From positions 434,001 to 498,000 of the forward strand of contig CBDBIG010000004.1 of assembly GCA_965205845.1 (NCBI GenBank): 64,000 nucleotides of DNA. Reading direction: 5' to 3'. The position numbers were made by a program, and so were the translations under genes. Positions 50,633 through 60,925 of this stretch are shown in pieces. The DNA comes from CBDBIG01 sp965205845 [NCBI: bacterium]. GTDB lineage: Bacteria > SAR324. The notes under the pieces are model-generated. The model did not search any database and was not told where the DNA came from. It saw only the letters and a program-made list of their open reading frames with translations. The stretch's first letter is position 1. Every line of letters begins with the position of its first letter.

Positions 50633-53239
50633 TTAGCCTGCAAGGCGTCTAAAAGCAAGGCGTCCATTTTCGTTCTTGCGGACCTCAACGGTATCCCCCG
50701 CTTTAAGGCTGTCATCAAGCATTTTATAGGCCAGCACATCTTGAATTTCTTGTTGAATCAAACGCTTTAAGGGGCGAGCACCAAAAAAGGGATCGTAGCC
50801 CATGTCGGAGAGATAATCTTCTGCACTTTGTTTTACAGAGAGATAAATTTTATGCTCTTTAAGGCGCAGGTGTAACTGCTGGGTTTGAAGGCGTACAATC
50901 TGGCGCAAAGCTTCTTTGGCCAGCGGTTTAAATACAATGACCTCATCAATCCGATTCAAAAATTCGGGGCGAAAATGCCCTCTTAAGGCGCGGTGCGTGC
51001 TGGTTACCACCAACTCGTAACGAGGGTAAATCGCTTTGCCTTGCGGCTCTCCAAAGTCTTGCCCTAGGTTGGTGGTAAGAATAAGCAAGGTATTCGTAAA
51101 ATTAACCGTGCGCCCTTGGCTGTTGGTTAGGCGTCCTTCGTCCATCACTTGCAACAGCAGGTTAAAGACATCGGGGTGCGCTTTTTCAATTTCATCAAAG
51201 AGCAACACCGAATACGGCCGCCTGCGTACAGATTCCGTTAAAGTGCCCCCTTCCTCAAACCCCACATACCCCGGAGGTGCGCCAATCATGCGGGATACCG
51301 CATGTTTTTCCATATACTCCGACATATCCACCCGTACCATCGCTTTTTCATCATCAAATAAAAATGAGGCCAAGGCACGCGCCAGTTCGGTTTTGCCTAC
51401 CCCTGTTGAACCCGCAAAAATAAAGCAACCAATGGGGCGGTTAGGGTCTTGCACCCCTGCGCGCGCACGTCGAATGGCATTGCTCACCGCGCCCAAAGCA
51501 TCATCTTGCCCCACCACCCGCTTACGCAAATTGTTTTCCATGTTAATCAGTTTTTTGCGCTCTCCTGCCAGCATACGCTCGGTAGGAATACCCGTCCATT
51601 TGCTAATCACGCGCGCAATGTCCGTCTCATCGACCGCCTCACGCAACATCCGTTGGCTGCCCACTCCCTCGAGCTGCTTTTGGACGAGGGCCAGTTTTTT
51701 GTTTAGTTCATCCAGCGCGCCATAACGCAAGCGCGAGGCCATTTCTAAGTTGCCATGGCGTTGGGCTTCTTGCTCTTCTTGACGGGTGCGCTCAATATCT
51801 TCGCGCAGTTTGCGTATTTGATAAATAATTTCGCGCTCTTTTTTCCAGCGGAGCTGCTTAGCTTCACTTATTTCTTTCATCTCAGCCAGTTGGCGTTCCA
51901 ATTGTGTCAAGCGCTCTTTGCTTAAAGCATCTTCCTCTTTGCGCAAAGCAGCCACTTCAATCTCAAGTTCGATGGCCTTGCGATTAATTTGGTCAATTTC
52001 GATGGGCAGCGAATCCATCTCAATGCACAATTCGGCAGAGGCTTCATCAATCAGATCAATGGCTTTGTCGGGTAAAAAGCGGTCGGGCAAATAGCGCTCA
52101 GAGAGGCCCGCTGCAGCGATAATCGCAGCATCTTTAATCCGCACTCCATGATGCACCTCGTAGCGCTCCTTTAGGCCACGCAAAATGGCAATGGTGGAAG
52201 AAAGGTTAGGGGGTTGCACCAAAACTTGCTGAAAACGGCGTTCTAAGGCAGCATCTTTCTCGATGTTTTTTTTGTATTCTTGCAAGGTGGTTGCCCCCAT
52301 GCAGCGCAAGCTGCCCCTTGCAAGGGCAGGCTTGAGCATATTTGAGGCATCCAGCGTACCCTCCGATGATCCTGCACCCACCAGGGCATGCAGTTCGTCA
52401 ATAAACAAAATTACCTGCCCGCTTTGGTTTTCAATGGCGTCAATCAGCGACTTCATCCGATCTTCAAAGTCACCGCGAAACTTAGCTCCTGCCACCATTG
52501 AGCCCAAGTCGAGGGATAAAATGCGCTTGTTGCGCAAGGTTTCGGGTACATCGCCCGAGACAATGCGTTGGGCCAGCCCTTCGACAATGGCCGTTTTGCC
52601 CACCCCTGGTTCGCCAATAAGTACGGGGTTGTTTTTGCGGCGGCGGCTTAGCACTTGAATCACACGACGTACTTCTTCGTCGCGTCCAATGACGGGGTCA
52701 AGTTTTGAGGCCAGTGCTTGTTCCACCAAGTCGACACAAAATTTTTCCAAGGCCCCAAAGGAATCTTCTGCATTTTTTTCCAGTACGCGGCCTCCACCAC
52801 GCAGGTCGCGCAAAATAGCCACGATGCCTTGGCGTGCCACCTTGCGGCTTTTAAGCATTTCACCCGCCGTGTAGCTCGTGTCTTGGCATAAAGCCATCAG
52901 CAGGTGCTCTGACCCTGTGTATTGATCGCGTAACAAAGACGCTTCGCGACCCGCACGGGTAAAAATACTTTGCAGTTTTTTGGAAACGTATGGCTGATTT
53001 CCACCACTGATCGTTTGCGGTTGGCGCTCCACGTGCTGATTGAGCTGCTCTTCCAGCAAGCCCACATCGGAGCCTAGTTTGTCGAGGATCGAGGGAACCA
53101 TCCCTCCAACTTGACGCAGCAGGGCAAGCAGCAAGTGTTCGGGATCTATTTTGGCACTTTTTTTATCTTGCGCCAGACCCTGGGCAGCCAAAATCGCTTC
53201 TTGCGCCTTGTTGGTAAACTGGCCAAGGGAAAGCCCCAT
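50633..53239 (-). CDS. clpB: ClpB disaggregase (Hsp100)
   Basis: 868 residues, the normal ClpB length. N domain ([32 protein letters not shown]), NBD1 Walker [16 protein letters not shown] near residue 205 with [20 protein letters not shown], the long coiled-coil M domain (residues about 410-520) that marks ClpB as opposed to ClpA, NBD2 Walker [20 protein letters not shown] and [20 protein letters not shown]. With DnaK it pulls proteins out of aggregates. Probably heat-inducible, but no sigma-32 box was clear by eye. Confidence 0.95.
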   Translation of the reverse strand: MGLSLGQFTNKAQEAILAAQGLAQDKKSAKIDPEHLLLALLRQVGGMVPSILDKLGSDVGLLEEQLNQHVERQPQTISGGNQPYVSKKLQSIFTRAGREASLLRDQYTGSEHLLMALCQDTSYTAGEMLKSRKVARQGIVAILRDLRGGGRVLEKNAEDSFGALEKFCVDLVEQALASKLDPVIGRDEEVRRVIQVLSRRRKNNPVLIGEPGVGKTAIVEGLAQRIVSGDVPETLRNKRILSLDLGSMVAGAKFRGDFEDRMKSLIDAIENQSGQVILFIDELHALVGAGSSEGTLDASNMLKPALARGSLRCMGATTLQEYKKNIEKDAALERRFQQVLVQPPNLSSTIAILRGLKERYEVHHGVRIKDAAIIAAAGLSERYLPDRFLPDKAIDLIDEASAELCIEMDSLPIEIDQINRKAIELEIEVAALRKEEDALSKERLTQLERQLAEMKEISEAKQLRWKKEREIIYQIRKLREDIERTRQEEQEAQRHGNLEMASRLRYGALDELNKKLALVQKQLEGVGSQRMLREAVDETDIARVISKWTGIPTERMLAGERKKLINMENNLRKRVVGQDDALGAVSNAIRRARAGVQDPNRPIGCFIFAGSTGVGKTELARALASFLFDDEKAMVRVDMSEYMEKHAVSRMIGAPPGYVGFEEGGTLTESVRRRPYSVLLFDEIEKAHPDVFNLLLQVMDEGRLTNSQGRTVNFTNTLLILTTNLGQDFGEPQGKAIYPRYELVVTSTHRALRGHFRPEFLNRIDEVIVFKPLAKEALRQIVRLQTQQLHLRLKEHKIYLSVKQSAEDYLSDMGYDPFFGARPLKRLIQQEIQDVLAYKMLDDSLKAGDTVEVRKNENGRLAFRRLAG

Positions 53240-53650
53240 GTGCGTATCGTTCCTTTATTTTCGCGAAGATCATCCTATGGTTTGCCGATAACCACGGGTC
53301 GATAACGCTCTCGGGAGCCTTGGCCTTCCTTAGCTAAAGGGTCCTTCACTGCATGGGTTAAGGAGGGGAAGGCGGGCACGTTTTTTTGTTAAAACCCTTG
53401 CTGTTTGTTATCAGTGCTCAAAACCAACGGTGGATAGGTGCCTTAAAAAAGCACGTCAAAAACCGCAGCAGGAGAAGGCGGCTGTGTGTGTTTTAAAAAG
53501 CCCTTGCTGCTATCAGTGCTTAAAACCAACGGTGGGTGGGTGGCTTAAAAAAGCACGTCAAAAACCCGTAGCAGCGGCGATGCTAAACGCGTCTGGTTCT
53601 TTCGTGGTGTTTGTAACCCATCCGCGCTTAGAATAGCATACTTTTACCCC
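53240..53650. other. Intergenic region with a 102-bp duplication
   Basis: ATCAGTGCT(C/T)AAAACC recurs at 53410 and 53512, each followed by AACGGTGG and TTAAAAAAGCACGTCAAAAA. No gene. Includes the clpB promoter region at its left. Confidence 0.6.
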
Positions 53651-54346
53651 TTAAGCGCTACCAAATGCACGGTTGGCAGCGTGGCGCAACGCTCGAACCG
53701 CTTGGTGATAGGGGGGTTGATTAAAGATTGCGCTACCCGCCACGAAAACATTCGCCCCTGCAATGGCAGCGTCTCCAATGGTTTGGGGGGTAATGCCGCC
53801 ATCAACCTGGATCCACGGCGACACCTTGTGCTGCGCCATCATGCGCCTAAGTTCCACAATTTTGCGCGTGGTAAGGGGCAGGTAGTGCTGCCCGCCAAAC
53901 CCTGGATTCACCGACATTAGCAAAACCAAGTCAACCTCGGGCAGCACATATTCTAAGGTTTGTACAGGGGTCCCGGGGTTGAGTGCCACCCCTACGTGCA
54001 TACCCGCTTCACGAATGCGCCCTAGGCTACGGTGCAGGTGCAAGGAGGATTCGGCATGCACAGTTAGGCGCTGTACTCCTGCCGCGGCAAAGGCATCAAT
54101 CCATGCATCGGGCTCACTCACCATCAGGTGTGCATCCCATTCAAGGCCTGAAGGTTTGCCTAGTTTGGCCACCAAAGGCGGACCAAAACTGAGGTTGGGG
54201 ACAAAATGCCCATCCATAATATCCAAATGCAGCCAGTCGGCACCCGCCTCGGCTACCATGGCGATCTCTTCATTCAAGCGACCAAAATCGGCAGACAATA
54301 GCGAGGGAGCGATGGTAATGGGAGCCGTGGTAATAGGGGCTGACAT
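53651..54346 (-). CDS. rpe: Ribulose-phosphate 3-epimerase
   Basis: 231 residues, TIM barrel. ITIAPSLLSADFGRLNEEI, HLDIMDGHFVPNLSFGPP, WDAHLMVSEPDAW, LMSVNPGFGGQ and IQVDGGITPQTI carry the metal His/Asp residues and the phosphate-binding glycines. It interconverts ribulose-5-P and xylulose-5-P. It lies 310 bp downstream of the transketolase gene on the same strand, fitting a pentose-phosphate pair. A low-complexity N terminus (MSAPITTAPIT) precedes the fold. Confidence 0.95.
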   Translation of the reverse strand: MSAPITTAPITIAPSLLSADFGRLNEEIAMVAEAGADWLHLDIMDGHFVPNLSFGPPLVAKLGKPSGLEWDAHLMVSEPDAWIDAFAAAGVQRLTVHAESSLHLHRSLGRIREAGMHVGVALNPGTPVQTLEYVLPEVDLVLLMSVNPGFGGQHYLPLTTRKIVELRRMMAQHKVSPWIQVDGGITPQTIGDAAIAGANVFVAGSAIFNQPPYHQAVRALRHAANRAFGSA

Positions 54347-54655
54347 AAGCAAACGCAGGCCTTGTTTTCAAAAAAAGGGAAGGGTGTCTGTATTTTTTAC
54401 TAAAAACTTACAAAAAAACCCGCCAAATATTCTTCCATCTGCCCATTTTTTAAGAAGGCACAGCCACCCGTTTCACCATGGCGCACGCTCGGCTCTTCCT
54501 CTGACAAACAACCCGTTTGCCCACCACAAAAGCTCCGAATGCTTACCTTAAACAATGGAAAAAGTTACTTTCAAGCGTGCAACACTACGCCACCCAAGCG
54601 CAACCATAACCATTCGAACCTCGCTCAAACCCCGTTTGAAGCATCCACCCCGCCG
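54347..54655. other. Intergenic region between tkt and rpe
   Basis: About 309 bp without a credible gene or terminator; A/T-rich near rpe (likely rpe promoter). Confidence 0.4.
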
Positions 54656-56668
54656 CTAACCTAGCAGGCTTTCCACCGCCTTGACCACAGCACCAGGGGT
54701 AAAGCCAAACTGCTCAAATAATTCCCCTGCGGGTGCGCTCCCTCCATAGCTTTGCATGCCAATCATGCACCCTTTTTCACCCACAAAGGGTTCCCAGCCC
54801 TGCATCACCCCGGCCTCAATGGCCACCCTAGCCTTTGCGTGTGGGGCCAGTACTTCCCTTTGATAGGCCTTGGTTTGGGCAAAAAAGCGTTCATGACAAG
54901 GCACGCTTACCACCCGCGTACCTATACCTTGTTCTAGCAGCAAACTGCGTGCCTGTAGAGCCAATGCCACCTCGCTTCCCGTGGCATAGAGCACCGCGCT
55001 CAAGGGCATATCGGGGGGGGAATCCTCAAGCACATAGCCTCCGCGCTCGACACCACCATGGCCTGTATGGTTTTGATTGGGCAAGGCTTGCCTGCTAAGC
55101 ACCAACGCGGAGGGCGTACTTTTTGAACCAAGTGCGCAGCACCAGCATTCGGCCGTTTCACAGGCATCTGCGGGGCGAAACACATGCAAGTTAGGGATGG
55201 CACGCAAACTAGCCAAATGCTCAATGGGTTGATGGGTGGGGCCATCTTCGCCCAAGCCAATGCTATCGTGGGTAAACACGTAAATTACAGGCAAACCCAT
55301 CAATGCCGCCAAACGGATAGCGGGCCGCATGTAGTCCGAAAATGCCATAAACGTACCTCCATAAGGCACACAGCCACCATGCAAAGCCAATCCGTTCATA
55401 ATGGCGCCCATGGCATGTTCGCGGACGCCATAGCGAATGTAGTTGCCTCCGGGGTTTTGAGGAGACATATCTTGCATATCAGGGGGGCGTGTTTGGTTAG
55501 ACTCGCTTAAATCGGCAGATCCCCCCACCAGCTGCGGGCAATGTGGGCTTAAAGTGGACAGCACCAAGCCCGAGCTGGCCCGCGTGGCCATAGGCTTAGG
55601 GGCATTTTCTTTCCATTTGCTCAGCAGTACTTCTAAGGGGGGGATCCAATTGCGCGGCACCTGGTTTTGGATACATTGTTGTAGGTCCTTGCCTTGTTGA
55701 GGGTATGCCGTGGCGTAATTTTGTACCTGCGAAAGCCATTCTTGCTCTCGTTGGGCACCCCGTTTCCCTGCTTGGCGCCAAAAATCGCCCAGTTCTTGGG
55801 GGATGTAAAAGGGCTCATGAGGCCACTCAAGCTGCTTGCGCGCAGCAGCAATTTCTTTCGCACCCAAAGGAGCACCATGTACTGCGGCGCTATCTTGCTT
55901 ATTGGGTGCGCCGTAGCCAATGGTGGTCCGACAACGAATGAGGCTGGGCTGCTTGGTGTGTGCCTTTGCTTGCTGCAATGCCTGCAATACTTCTGCTTGA
56001 TTATGCCCATCCACCTGTAACACTTGCCAGTCATAGGCTTCAAAGCGCTTGGTCATGTCCTCGCTACAACTTAAGTTGGTAGGCCCATCAATGCTAATGC
56101 GGTTGTCATCCAATAACAGCACCAATTTCCCTAGCCCCAAGTGCCCTGCCAAACTACATGCTTCGTGGCTAATGCCTTCCATAAGGCAGCCATCCCCTAA
56201 AAAAGCATAGGTGTGGTGCCCAATCATTTTAAAATGAGGGCGATTAAAACGCGCCGCCATGTGTTGTTCGGCAATGGCCATCCCCACCGCATTGGCAATG
56301 CCTTGCCCGAGGGGACCTGTCGTCACTTCAACCCCTTGGGTGATGCCATATTCAGGGTGCCCAGGGGTTTTGGATCCCCTTTGGCGAAACTGGCGCAGGT
56401 CTTCCAGCGAAAGGTCAAAACCGGTTAAATGCAATAGTGAGTAAAGCAGCATGGAGCCATGCCCATTAGAAAGCACAAAGCGATCGCGGTTAAGCCATGC
56501 GGGATTTTTGGGGGTAAAACAAAGTTCGTTGGCCCATAACGCCACTGCAATGTCGGCCATGCCCATGGGCATACCAGGGTGCCCAGAATTGGCTTGTTGC
56601 ACAGCATCCATCGCCAATATACGCAACGCGTTTGCTGCTTGTTTACTTAGCCGATAAGGCTGCGACAT
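54656..56668 (-). CDS. tkt: Transketolase
   Basis: 670 residues, full length. ANSGHPGMPMGMADIAVALW, VTTGPLGQGIANAVGMAIAE, the thiamine-diphosphate motif GDGCLMEGISHEACSLAGHL through DDNRISIDG, HDSIGLGEDGPTHQPIEHLA in the second domain, and the C-terminal domain (ATGSEVALALQA; CHERFFAQ). It moves two-carbon units in the pentose phosphate pathway. GGGAGG lies 9 bp before the ATG. Confidence 0.96.
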   Translation of the reverse strand: MSQPYRLSKQAANALRILAMDAVQQANSGHPGMPMGMADIAVALWANELCFTPKNPAWLNRDRFVLSNGHGSMLLYSLLHLTGFDLSLEDLRQFRQRGSKTPGHPEYGITQGVEVTTGPLGQGIANAVGMAIAEQHMAARFNRPHFKMIGHHTYAFLGDGCLMEGISHEACSLAGHLGLGKLVLLLDDNRISIDGPTNLSCSEDMTKRFEAYDWQVLQVDGHNQAEVLQALQQAKAHTKQPSLIRCRTTIGYGAPNKQDSAAVHGAPLGAKEIAAARKQLEWPHEPFYIPQELGDFWRQAGKRGAQREQEWLSQVQNYATAYPQQGKDLQQCIQNQVPRNWIPPLEVLLSKWKENAPKPMATRASSGLVLSTLSPHCPQLVGGSADLSESNQTRPPDMQDMSPQNPGGNYIRYGVREHAMGAIMNGLALHGGCVPYGGTFMAFSDYMRPAIRLAALMGLPVIYVFTHDSIGLGEDGPTHQPIEHLASLRAIPNLHVFRPADACETAECWCCALGSKSTPSALVLSRQALPNQNHTGHGGVERGGYVLEDSPPDMPLSAVLYATGSEVALALQARSLLLEQGIGTRVVSVPCHERFFAQTKAYQREVLAPHAKARVAIEAGVMQGWEPFVGEKGCMIGMQSYGGSAPAGELFEQFGFTPGAVVKAVESLLG

Positions 56669-56996
56669 GAAAAAAAACCTCCCTCTTGAATAAGATCGCC
56701 CTACAAATTACCGGCCCGTGGTTTTTGCGAAACCAACCTTTAACACAACATCCCGCTTTTAAAAACACCCCCCCTCGCCATGCTTTTACTATCATCAGCT
56801 TTGCTTCTTTTTGTAAACAAGCAACAGCAATCGGTTTTAGTGCTTGCAGACCCAAAAAGGATTGTGCTAGGCTCGATTTGAATTAAATTTATATAGATTT
56901 TATATTGTAATTAAACAAAACTGTGAGTGAACAAAAAATGTCTAAAACCATATAAAAACGCTTTTATCGGGGGAGGCCGCCATCATCCTTCCACAA

Positions 56997-57238
56997 TAGG
57001 GCAGTAGGGCAGTAGGGCAGTAGGGCAGTAGGGCAGTAGGGCAGTAGGGCAGTAGGGCAGTAGGGCAGTAGGGCAGTAGGGCAGTAGGGCAGTAGGGCAG
57101 TAGGGCAGTAGGGCAGTAGGGCAGTAGGGCAGTAGGGCAGTAGGGCAGTAGGGCAGTAGGGCAGTAGGGCAGTAGGGCAGTAGGGCAGTAGGGCAGTAGG
57201 GCAGTAGGGCAGTAGGGCAGTAGGGCAGTAGGGTGGTA
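56997..57238. repeat. Octanucleotide tandem array, TAGGGCAG x about 30
   Basis: Uninterrupted 8-bp repeats from 56997 to about 57230, the last units slightly changed (TAGGGTGG, TAGGGGCAG). Any frame on the - strand reads the same PTALLPYC octapeptide and any copy change shifts frames. It lies 95 bp before the RHH gene and 330 bp after the tkt start region. Typical of phase-variable loci. Confidence 0.97.
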
Positions 57239-57331
57239 GGGGCAGTAAGATCGATTGATAATCTATTTTTACCCTGCTGTAACGCGAAAACACATTTTTT
57301 AAAACTTTCACATCTGAAGAAGCGAACTCCT

Positions 57332-57622
57332 ATGAATACCATGCTCAAAAATTCAAACGCTCGAACACACATGCAGCAAGGTCCTCACAAAGAAACTTTT
57401 GAGGACCAAACCCAAAGCGGCAATCAACGTAAAAAAGTGCGTACTTTTTCAGCAACCAATCAAGAGGTACAAATGCTCGATGCCCTGGCGGCTTATCATG
57501 GTTTTTCGAAGAGCGCCATGATTACCAGTTTGGTGAAAAAAGAGTTTTGGCGGGTTTTTCCCTCGGGCACCCAAGGGATACAAGCCAACCAAGATGCATG
57601 GATTCGCAGCCAACGCACATAA
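57332..57622 (+). CDS. Ribbon-helix-helix-type small DNA-binding protein
   Basis: 96 residues from ATG 57332. The first 40 are polar and disordered; KKVRTFSATNQEVQMLDALA and AYHGFSKSAMITSLVKKEFW give the beta-strand, two helices and hydrophobic pattern of RHH regulators, with VRTFSA as the DNA-contact strand. No toxin partner follows. The octanucleotide array upstream could change its expression. The 140 bp after it hold the likely nadA promoter. Confidence 0.6.
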   Translation: MNTMLKNSNARTHMQQGPHKETFEDQTQSGNQRKKVRTFSATNQEVQMLDALAAYHGFSKSAMITSLVKKEFWRVFPSGTQGIQANQDAWIRSQRT

Positions 57623-57764
57623 CGCCTGCGCTGTTTGCACACTGTAAAAAAAAAAACGTAAATTCCCCAACGTGAACACTGTTCGCAGACGTTGTCTGTA
57701 ATCCTTTTGGATTTTATCATTACACCTTGTTATTGCTGGTTTTTTTGTAAGAAAGTGCGAACTG

Positions 57765-58799
57765 ATGGAAAGGTCTCCTGTGAACAAAACGCTTGGCAGT
57801 ACATTTAACGCCGTTTCAGCCATGCAATCTGCCGAGTTACACCCCTCTCGTGGCAGTCAACCTCGTTTTGCGGCGATCCAAGCGGAGATTCGGAGCATGG
57901 CAGCCAAGAAAAACGCGGTCCTTTTGGCACATAACTACCAGTGCCCCGAAGTGCAAGATGTGGCCGATTTTTGCGGTGATTCCCTTGGCTTGTCACTCAA
58001 AGCTCAGGAACTCGATGCTGAGCGCATCATTTTTTGCGGGGTGCATTTTATGGCCGAATCGGCCAAAGTGCTCAGCCCTAACAAGCGGGTATTTTTGCCC
58101 CATATCGCAGCAGGGTGCTCCTTAGCCGATAGCATTACCCCCGAATCCTTGGAAGATTGGCTCACGCGCTACCCTGATCACAAGGTGGTAACCTACGTCA
58201 ATTCGACCGCAGAAGTAAAAGCCATGAGTGACATTTGCTGTACCTCGGCCAATGCGGTTTCGGTGGTGCGCAGCTTAGGCAGCCAAGCCAAGGTGCTGTT
58301 TACCCCCGATCGTAATTTAGGGAACTGGGTGGCAAAAAAACTCCCCCAAATGCAAATTACCGTGTACGACGGAGCCTGCCCAACCCATGATGTGCTGCGT
58401 GGTGCCAACGTAAAAAAAATGCGTCAACAATACCCCCAATCGATTGTGATTGCACACCCCGAATGCCGTGAAGATGTGTTGGCCCTGGCCGATGAGGTAT
58501 GCTCAACCTCAGCCATGATCGCGCGCGTGGCACACTACCCAAAAGCCGATACCTTTATCGTGGCCACCGAAAATGGGATGCTGCATCAACTCCAAAAAAC
58601 CTACCCCAACAAACGCTTTACATTAGCCGATGGCTGCATTGGTTGCCGCCTCCACTGCCCTTACATGAAGATAACCTCCTTAGAAGATGTGAGGCGCTCC
58701 TTGGAAGAGGAGGTGTTTGAGATTGAACTTGAAGAAGACGTAGCCCATGGTGCGCGCCAAGCCCTTGAACGCATGTTGGCTGTACCCAGGGACAATTAG
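57765..58799 (+). CDS. nadA: Quinolinate synthase
   Basis: 344 residues. AVLLAHNYQCPEVQDVADFC, GDSLGLSLKAQELDAE, FCGVHFMAESAKVLSPNKRV, CCTSANAVSVV, FTPDRNLG, ATENGMLHQLQ and ADGCIGCRLHCPYMK supply the active-site His/Tyr/Ser and the three cysteines that hold the [4Fe-4S] cluster. It condenses iminoaspartate with DHAP to quinolinate in NAD synthesis. GTG 57780, after GAAAGG, is an alternative start. nadC follows 135 bp later. Confidence 0.95.
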   Translation: MERSPVNKTLGSTFNAVSAMQSAELHPSRGSQPRFAAIQAEIRSMAAKKNAVLLAHNYQCPEVQDVADFCGDSLGLSLKAQELDAERIIFCGVHFMAESAKVLSPNKRVFLPHIAAGCSLADSITPESLEDWLTRYPDHKVVTYVNSTAEVKAMSDICCTSANAVSVVRSLGSQAKVLFTPDRNLGNWVAKKLPQMQITVYDGACPTHDVLRGANVKKMRQQYPQSIVIAHPECREDVLALADEVCSTSAMIARVAHYPKADTFIVATENGMLHQLQKTYPNKRFTLADGCIGCRLHCPYMKITSLEDVRRSLEEEVFEIELEEDVAHGARQALERMLAVPRDN

Positions 58800-58934
58800 C
58801 GCGTTTTTGTAATGCAAAAAACGGTCAGCCCTGCTGGGCAACCTCGTGCTTAAAACCGCATTTTTTTAGCCATTTTTGCTGACTGGGTGCTTTTAGCACC
58901 CTGGTACCAACCGTGTTTAGCGCACACCCTAGCG

Positions 58935-59795
58935 ATGCCTTTTTTAAATTTGCAAGCCATGCAGCACATGGTCCAGGCCGCCTTGACCGAAGATGCCCCG
59001 TGGGGTGATGTGACCTCGAATGCCGTGCTCCCTGCCGAGGCACAAACCCGTTTGGCAATTCGCTTTAAGTCGAATGGCGTGGTGTGTGGCTTAGCCCTTG
59101 CCCAGCAAGCTTTTATGCTGCTCGAGCCTCATGCGCACTGGTCGCCTTTATCCCAAGATGGTCAAACCTTACAGCAAGGGGAGATTGCCGCCAAAATTAC
59201 GGGAAGCGCATTGGCTTTGCTGCAAGCGGAACGCGTTGCACTCAATTTTTTGCAGCACTTAAGCGGCATCGCTACCCTGACCGCACACATGGTAAAGCAA
59301 GCACGCCAGGGCAATGCCAAGGTACAAGTTCTCGATACGCGCAAAACCACCCCAGGTTGGCGCCATCTTGAAAAATATGCAGTACATATCGGGGGTGGGA
59401 TCAACCATCGTCAGGGGTTATCCGATGGCGTGTTAATTAAGGACAACCACCTGGCCGTTCTCCAAAAAGAGGGGATCGATTTGATCGAAGCCATTGCCCG
59501 TGCCCGCAAGCACATTCCTCATGGGTATAAAATACAAGTGGAAGTCGACACACTGGCCCAACTTAAAACCGCCATTGCGGCTGGGGCGGATTCTATTTTG
59601 CTGGACAACATGAACCCCGAGCAACTGCAAAAGGCGGTAGACTTTGCCCAAGGTAAGGTATTGCTCGAGGCTTCGGGGGGGATAACTGCCGATAACATTC
59701 GCAGCATTGCTCAAAGTGGTGTCGACTATATCTCTGTTGGTGCCTTAACCCATTCTGCACCTGCTTTAGACATTGGTTTGGATTTTATGCCTTAA
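58935..59795 (+). CDS. nadC: Quinolinate phosphoribosyltransferase
   Basis: 286 residues from ATG 58935. ALTEDAPWGDVTSNAVLPAE, FKSNGVVCGLALAQQAF, ERVALNFLQHLSGIATLT, LDTRKTTPGWRHLEKYAV, GGGINHRQGLSDGVLIKDNH and SILLDNMNPEQLQKAV are the family's substrate-binding motifs. It turns quinolinate and PRPP into NaMN. The upstream 16 codons to 58887 are not conserved. No nadB is in the window. Confidence 0.95.
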   Translation: MPFLNLQAMQHMVQAALTEDAPWGDVTSNAVLPAEAQTRLAIRFKSNGVVCGLALAQQAFMLLEPHAHWSPLSQDGQTLQQGEIAAKITGSALALLQAERVALNFLQHLSGIATLTAHMVKQARQGNAKVQVLDTRKTTPGWRHLEKYAVHIGGGINHRQGLSDGVLIKDNHLAVLQKEGIDLIEAIARARKHIPHGYKIQVEVDTLAQLKTAIAAGADSILLDNMNPEQLQKAVDFAQGKVLLEASGGITADNIRSIAQSGVDYISVGALTHSAPALDIGLDFMP

Positions 59796-59821
59796 AAGAG
59801 GAGATTGCAGCCACACGACCA

Positions 59822-59846
59822 ACTTCCCTAACCACGGGAGTTTTTT
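59822..59846 (+). terminator. Rho-independent terminator after nadC
   Basis: CTTCCC and GGGAG pair around TAACCAC with one bulge, followed by TTTTTT, 27 bp after the stop. The rest of 59847-60118 is empty except the promoter and ribosome site (CAGGAGA) of the next gene. Confidence 0.6.
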
Positions 59847-60118
59847 AAGTGTTCATTTTGCGCACGTTTTACGCCTGTTTATAGATCAACACAAAAAAGA
59901 TGGCTGGTCGTTCAGGAATCATTAAGTGTGACACGGGTAAAGTACTTCTAAAGAGGTATAAGTATGCTGTGCTTCGTGTTTGATCGGCACAGTGCCCATG
60001 CGCACGTGCATCGCCAAATGGTACTTATCTGCACGCTGCGCCGACACAACATACCTCTGTTGAAAACGCTTTGCTATTGCAAGCGTAACTATTTTACCTA
60101 AAAACAGGAGAGTTTTGG

Positions 60119-60706
60119 ATGAAAGATAAGAAAAAAATAGGTCTGTATGTTCTGGCCACAATGGGCGGCTTTGCTACCCTTGTTATTATTGTAGGTCTTG
60201 TGATGTTCTCGGTGCATTTTTTTAACCACGGACGCCATCATAGCCGTTATCATGAATATGGTGCAATGAAACACGGTGCAATGAAACACGGTGCAATGAA
60301 ACACGGTGCAATGAGACGCGGTGCCAAGATTGATGTCTTAGGACTGGTAGCATCGTGCTCAACCAATTCTAAGATAAAGGCACTTGCCTCGAAGAGGCAC
60401 GCAGGCATGGCCCATCGCCTTGAGTTTAACGCCCAACAAAGAGAAGCGCATGATGCCTTTGGGAAAAAACTGGAAAGCGCCGTTCAAGATGCCAAACTGT
60501 GCGAAAATTTGAGCGTTAGCCGTGCCAGCAAAGCCACACCGCAATGGCTATTGCAAAGGGGGAAAACGATGCGCGTGATGGGCGAACTGTACATCAACCT
60601 GGCCGAGGATTTTGAGCAGTTCTACCAACAACTCGATGCAAAGCAGCAAACCAAGCTGGATCGGATGATGCGCAAAGCCACTGGCAGACCGAGGAAGCAC
60701 TCATGA
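60119..60706 (+). CDS. Spy/CpxP-like (LTxxQ-type) membrane-anchored protein
   Basis: 195 residues. One N-terminal membrane helix (YVLATMGGFATLVIIVGLVM), then a His/Met-rich segment with three GAMKH units encoded by a 15-bp repeat (60261-60314), possibly metal-binding. The rest is helical: RLEFNAQQREAHDAFGKKLE and FEQFYQQLDAKQQTKLDRMM match the two LTxxQ-like hairpins of Spy/CpxP chaperones. Likely periplasmic, guarding envelope proteins or binding metals (inference). CAGGAGA lies 8 bp before the ATG. Confidence 0.65.
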   Translation: MKDKKKIGLYVLATMGGFATLVIIVGLVMFSVHFFNHGRHHSRYHEYGAMKHGAMKHGAMKHGAMRRGAKIDVLGLVASCSTNSKIKALASKRHAGMAHRLEFNAQQREAHDAFGKKLESAVQDAKLCENLSVSRASKATPQWLLQRGKTMRVMGELYINLAEDFEQFYQQLDAKQQTKLDRMMRKATGRPRKHS

Positions 60707-60736
60707 TGATAGGCCGTTAAAAACCGTGCGGACGAT

Positions 60737-60780
60737 GGCTTTAAACGAACGCCTTTACAATGGAGGTGTTTTTTAAAGCC
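60737..60780 (+). terminator. Terminator hairpin after the Spy-like gene
   Basis: ACGCCT and AGGTGT pair around a 9-base loop followed by TTTTTT; an outer GGCTTTAAA / TTTAAAGCC perfect inverted repeat encloses it. Confidence 0.6.
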
Positions 60781-60925
60781 ATTTTCTTTTTCCCAAAAAT
60801 TTACGCTACACTGCCCAGCAGCGTATTTTTGGACCGCCATTTTGGATGGCACGTTGTTAAACACGCTTTTTCTTTTGATAGCACCGCTCATGTTTAACCT
60901 TCAAAAAAATGATTGGCCAAAAACC

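Noticed and set aside
56997-57238. CRISPR-like array
   Set aside because: Units are 8 bp without spacers; no cas genes are in the window. The other arrays also lack unique spacers.
56964-57372. Long - strand frames of PTALLPYC repeats
   Set aside because: An 8-bp repeat lacking stops is open in all three frames and gives the same peptide; no start site or domain supports coding.
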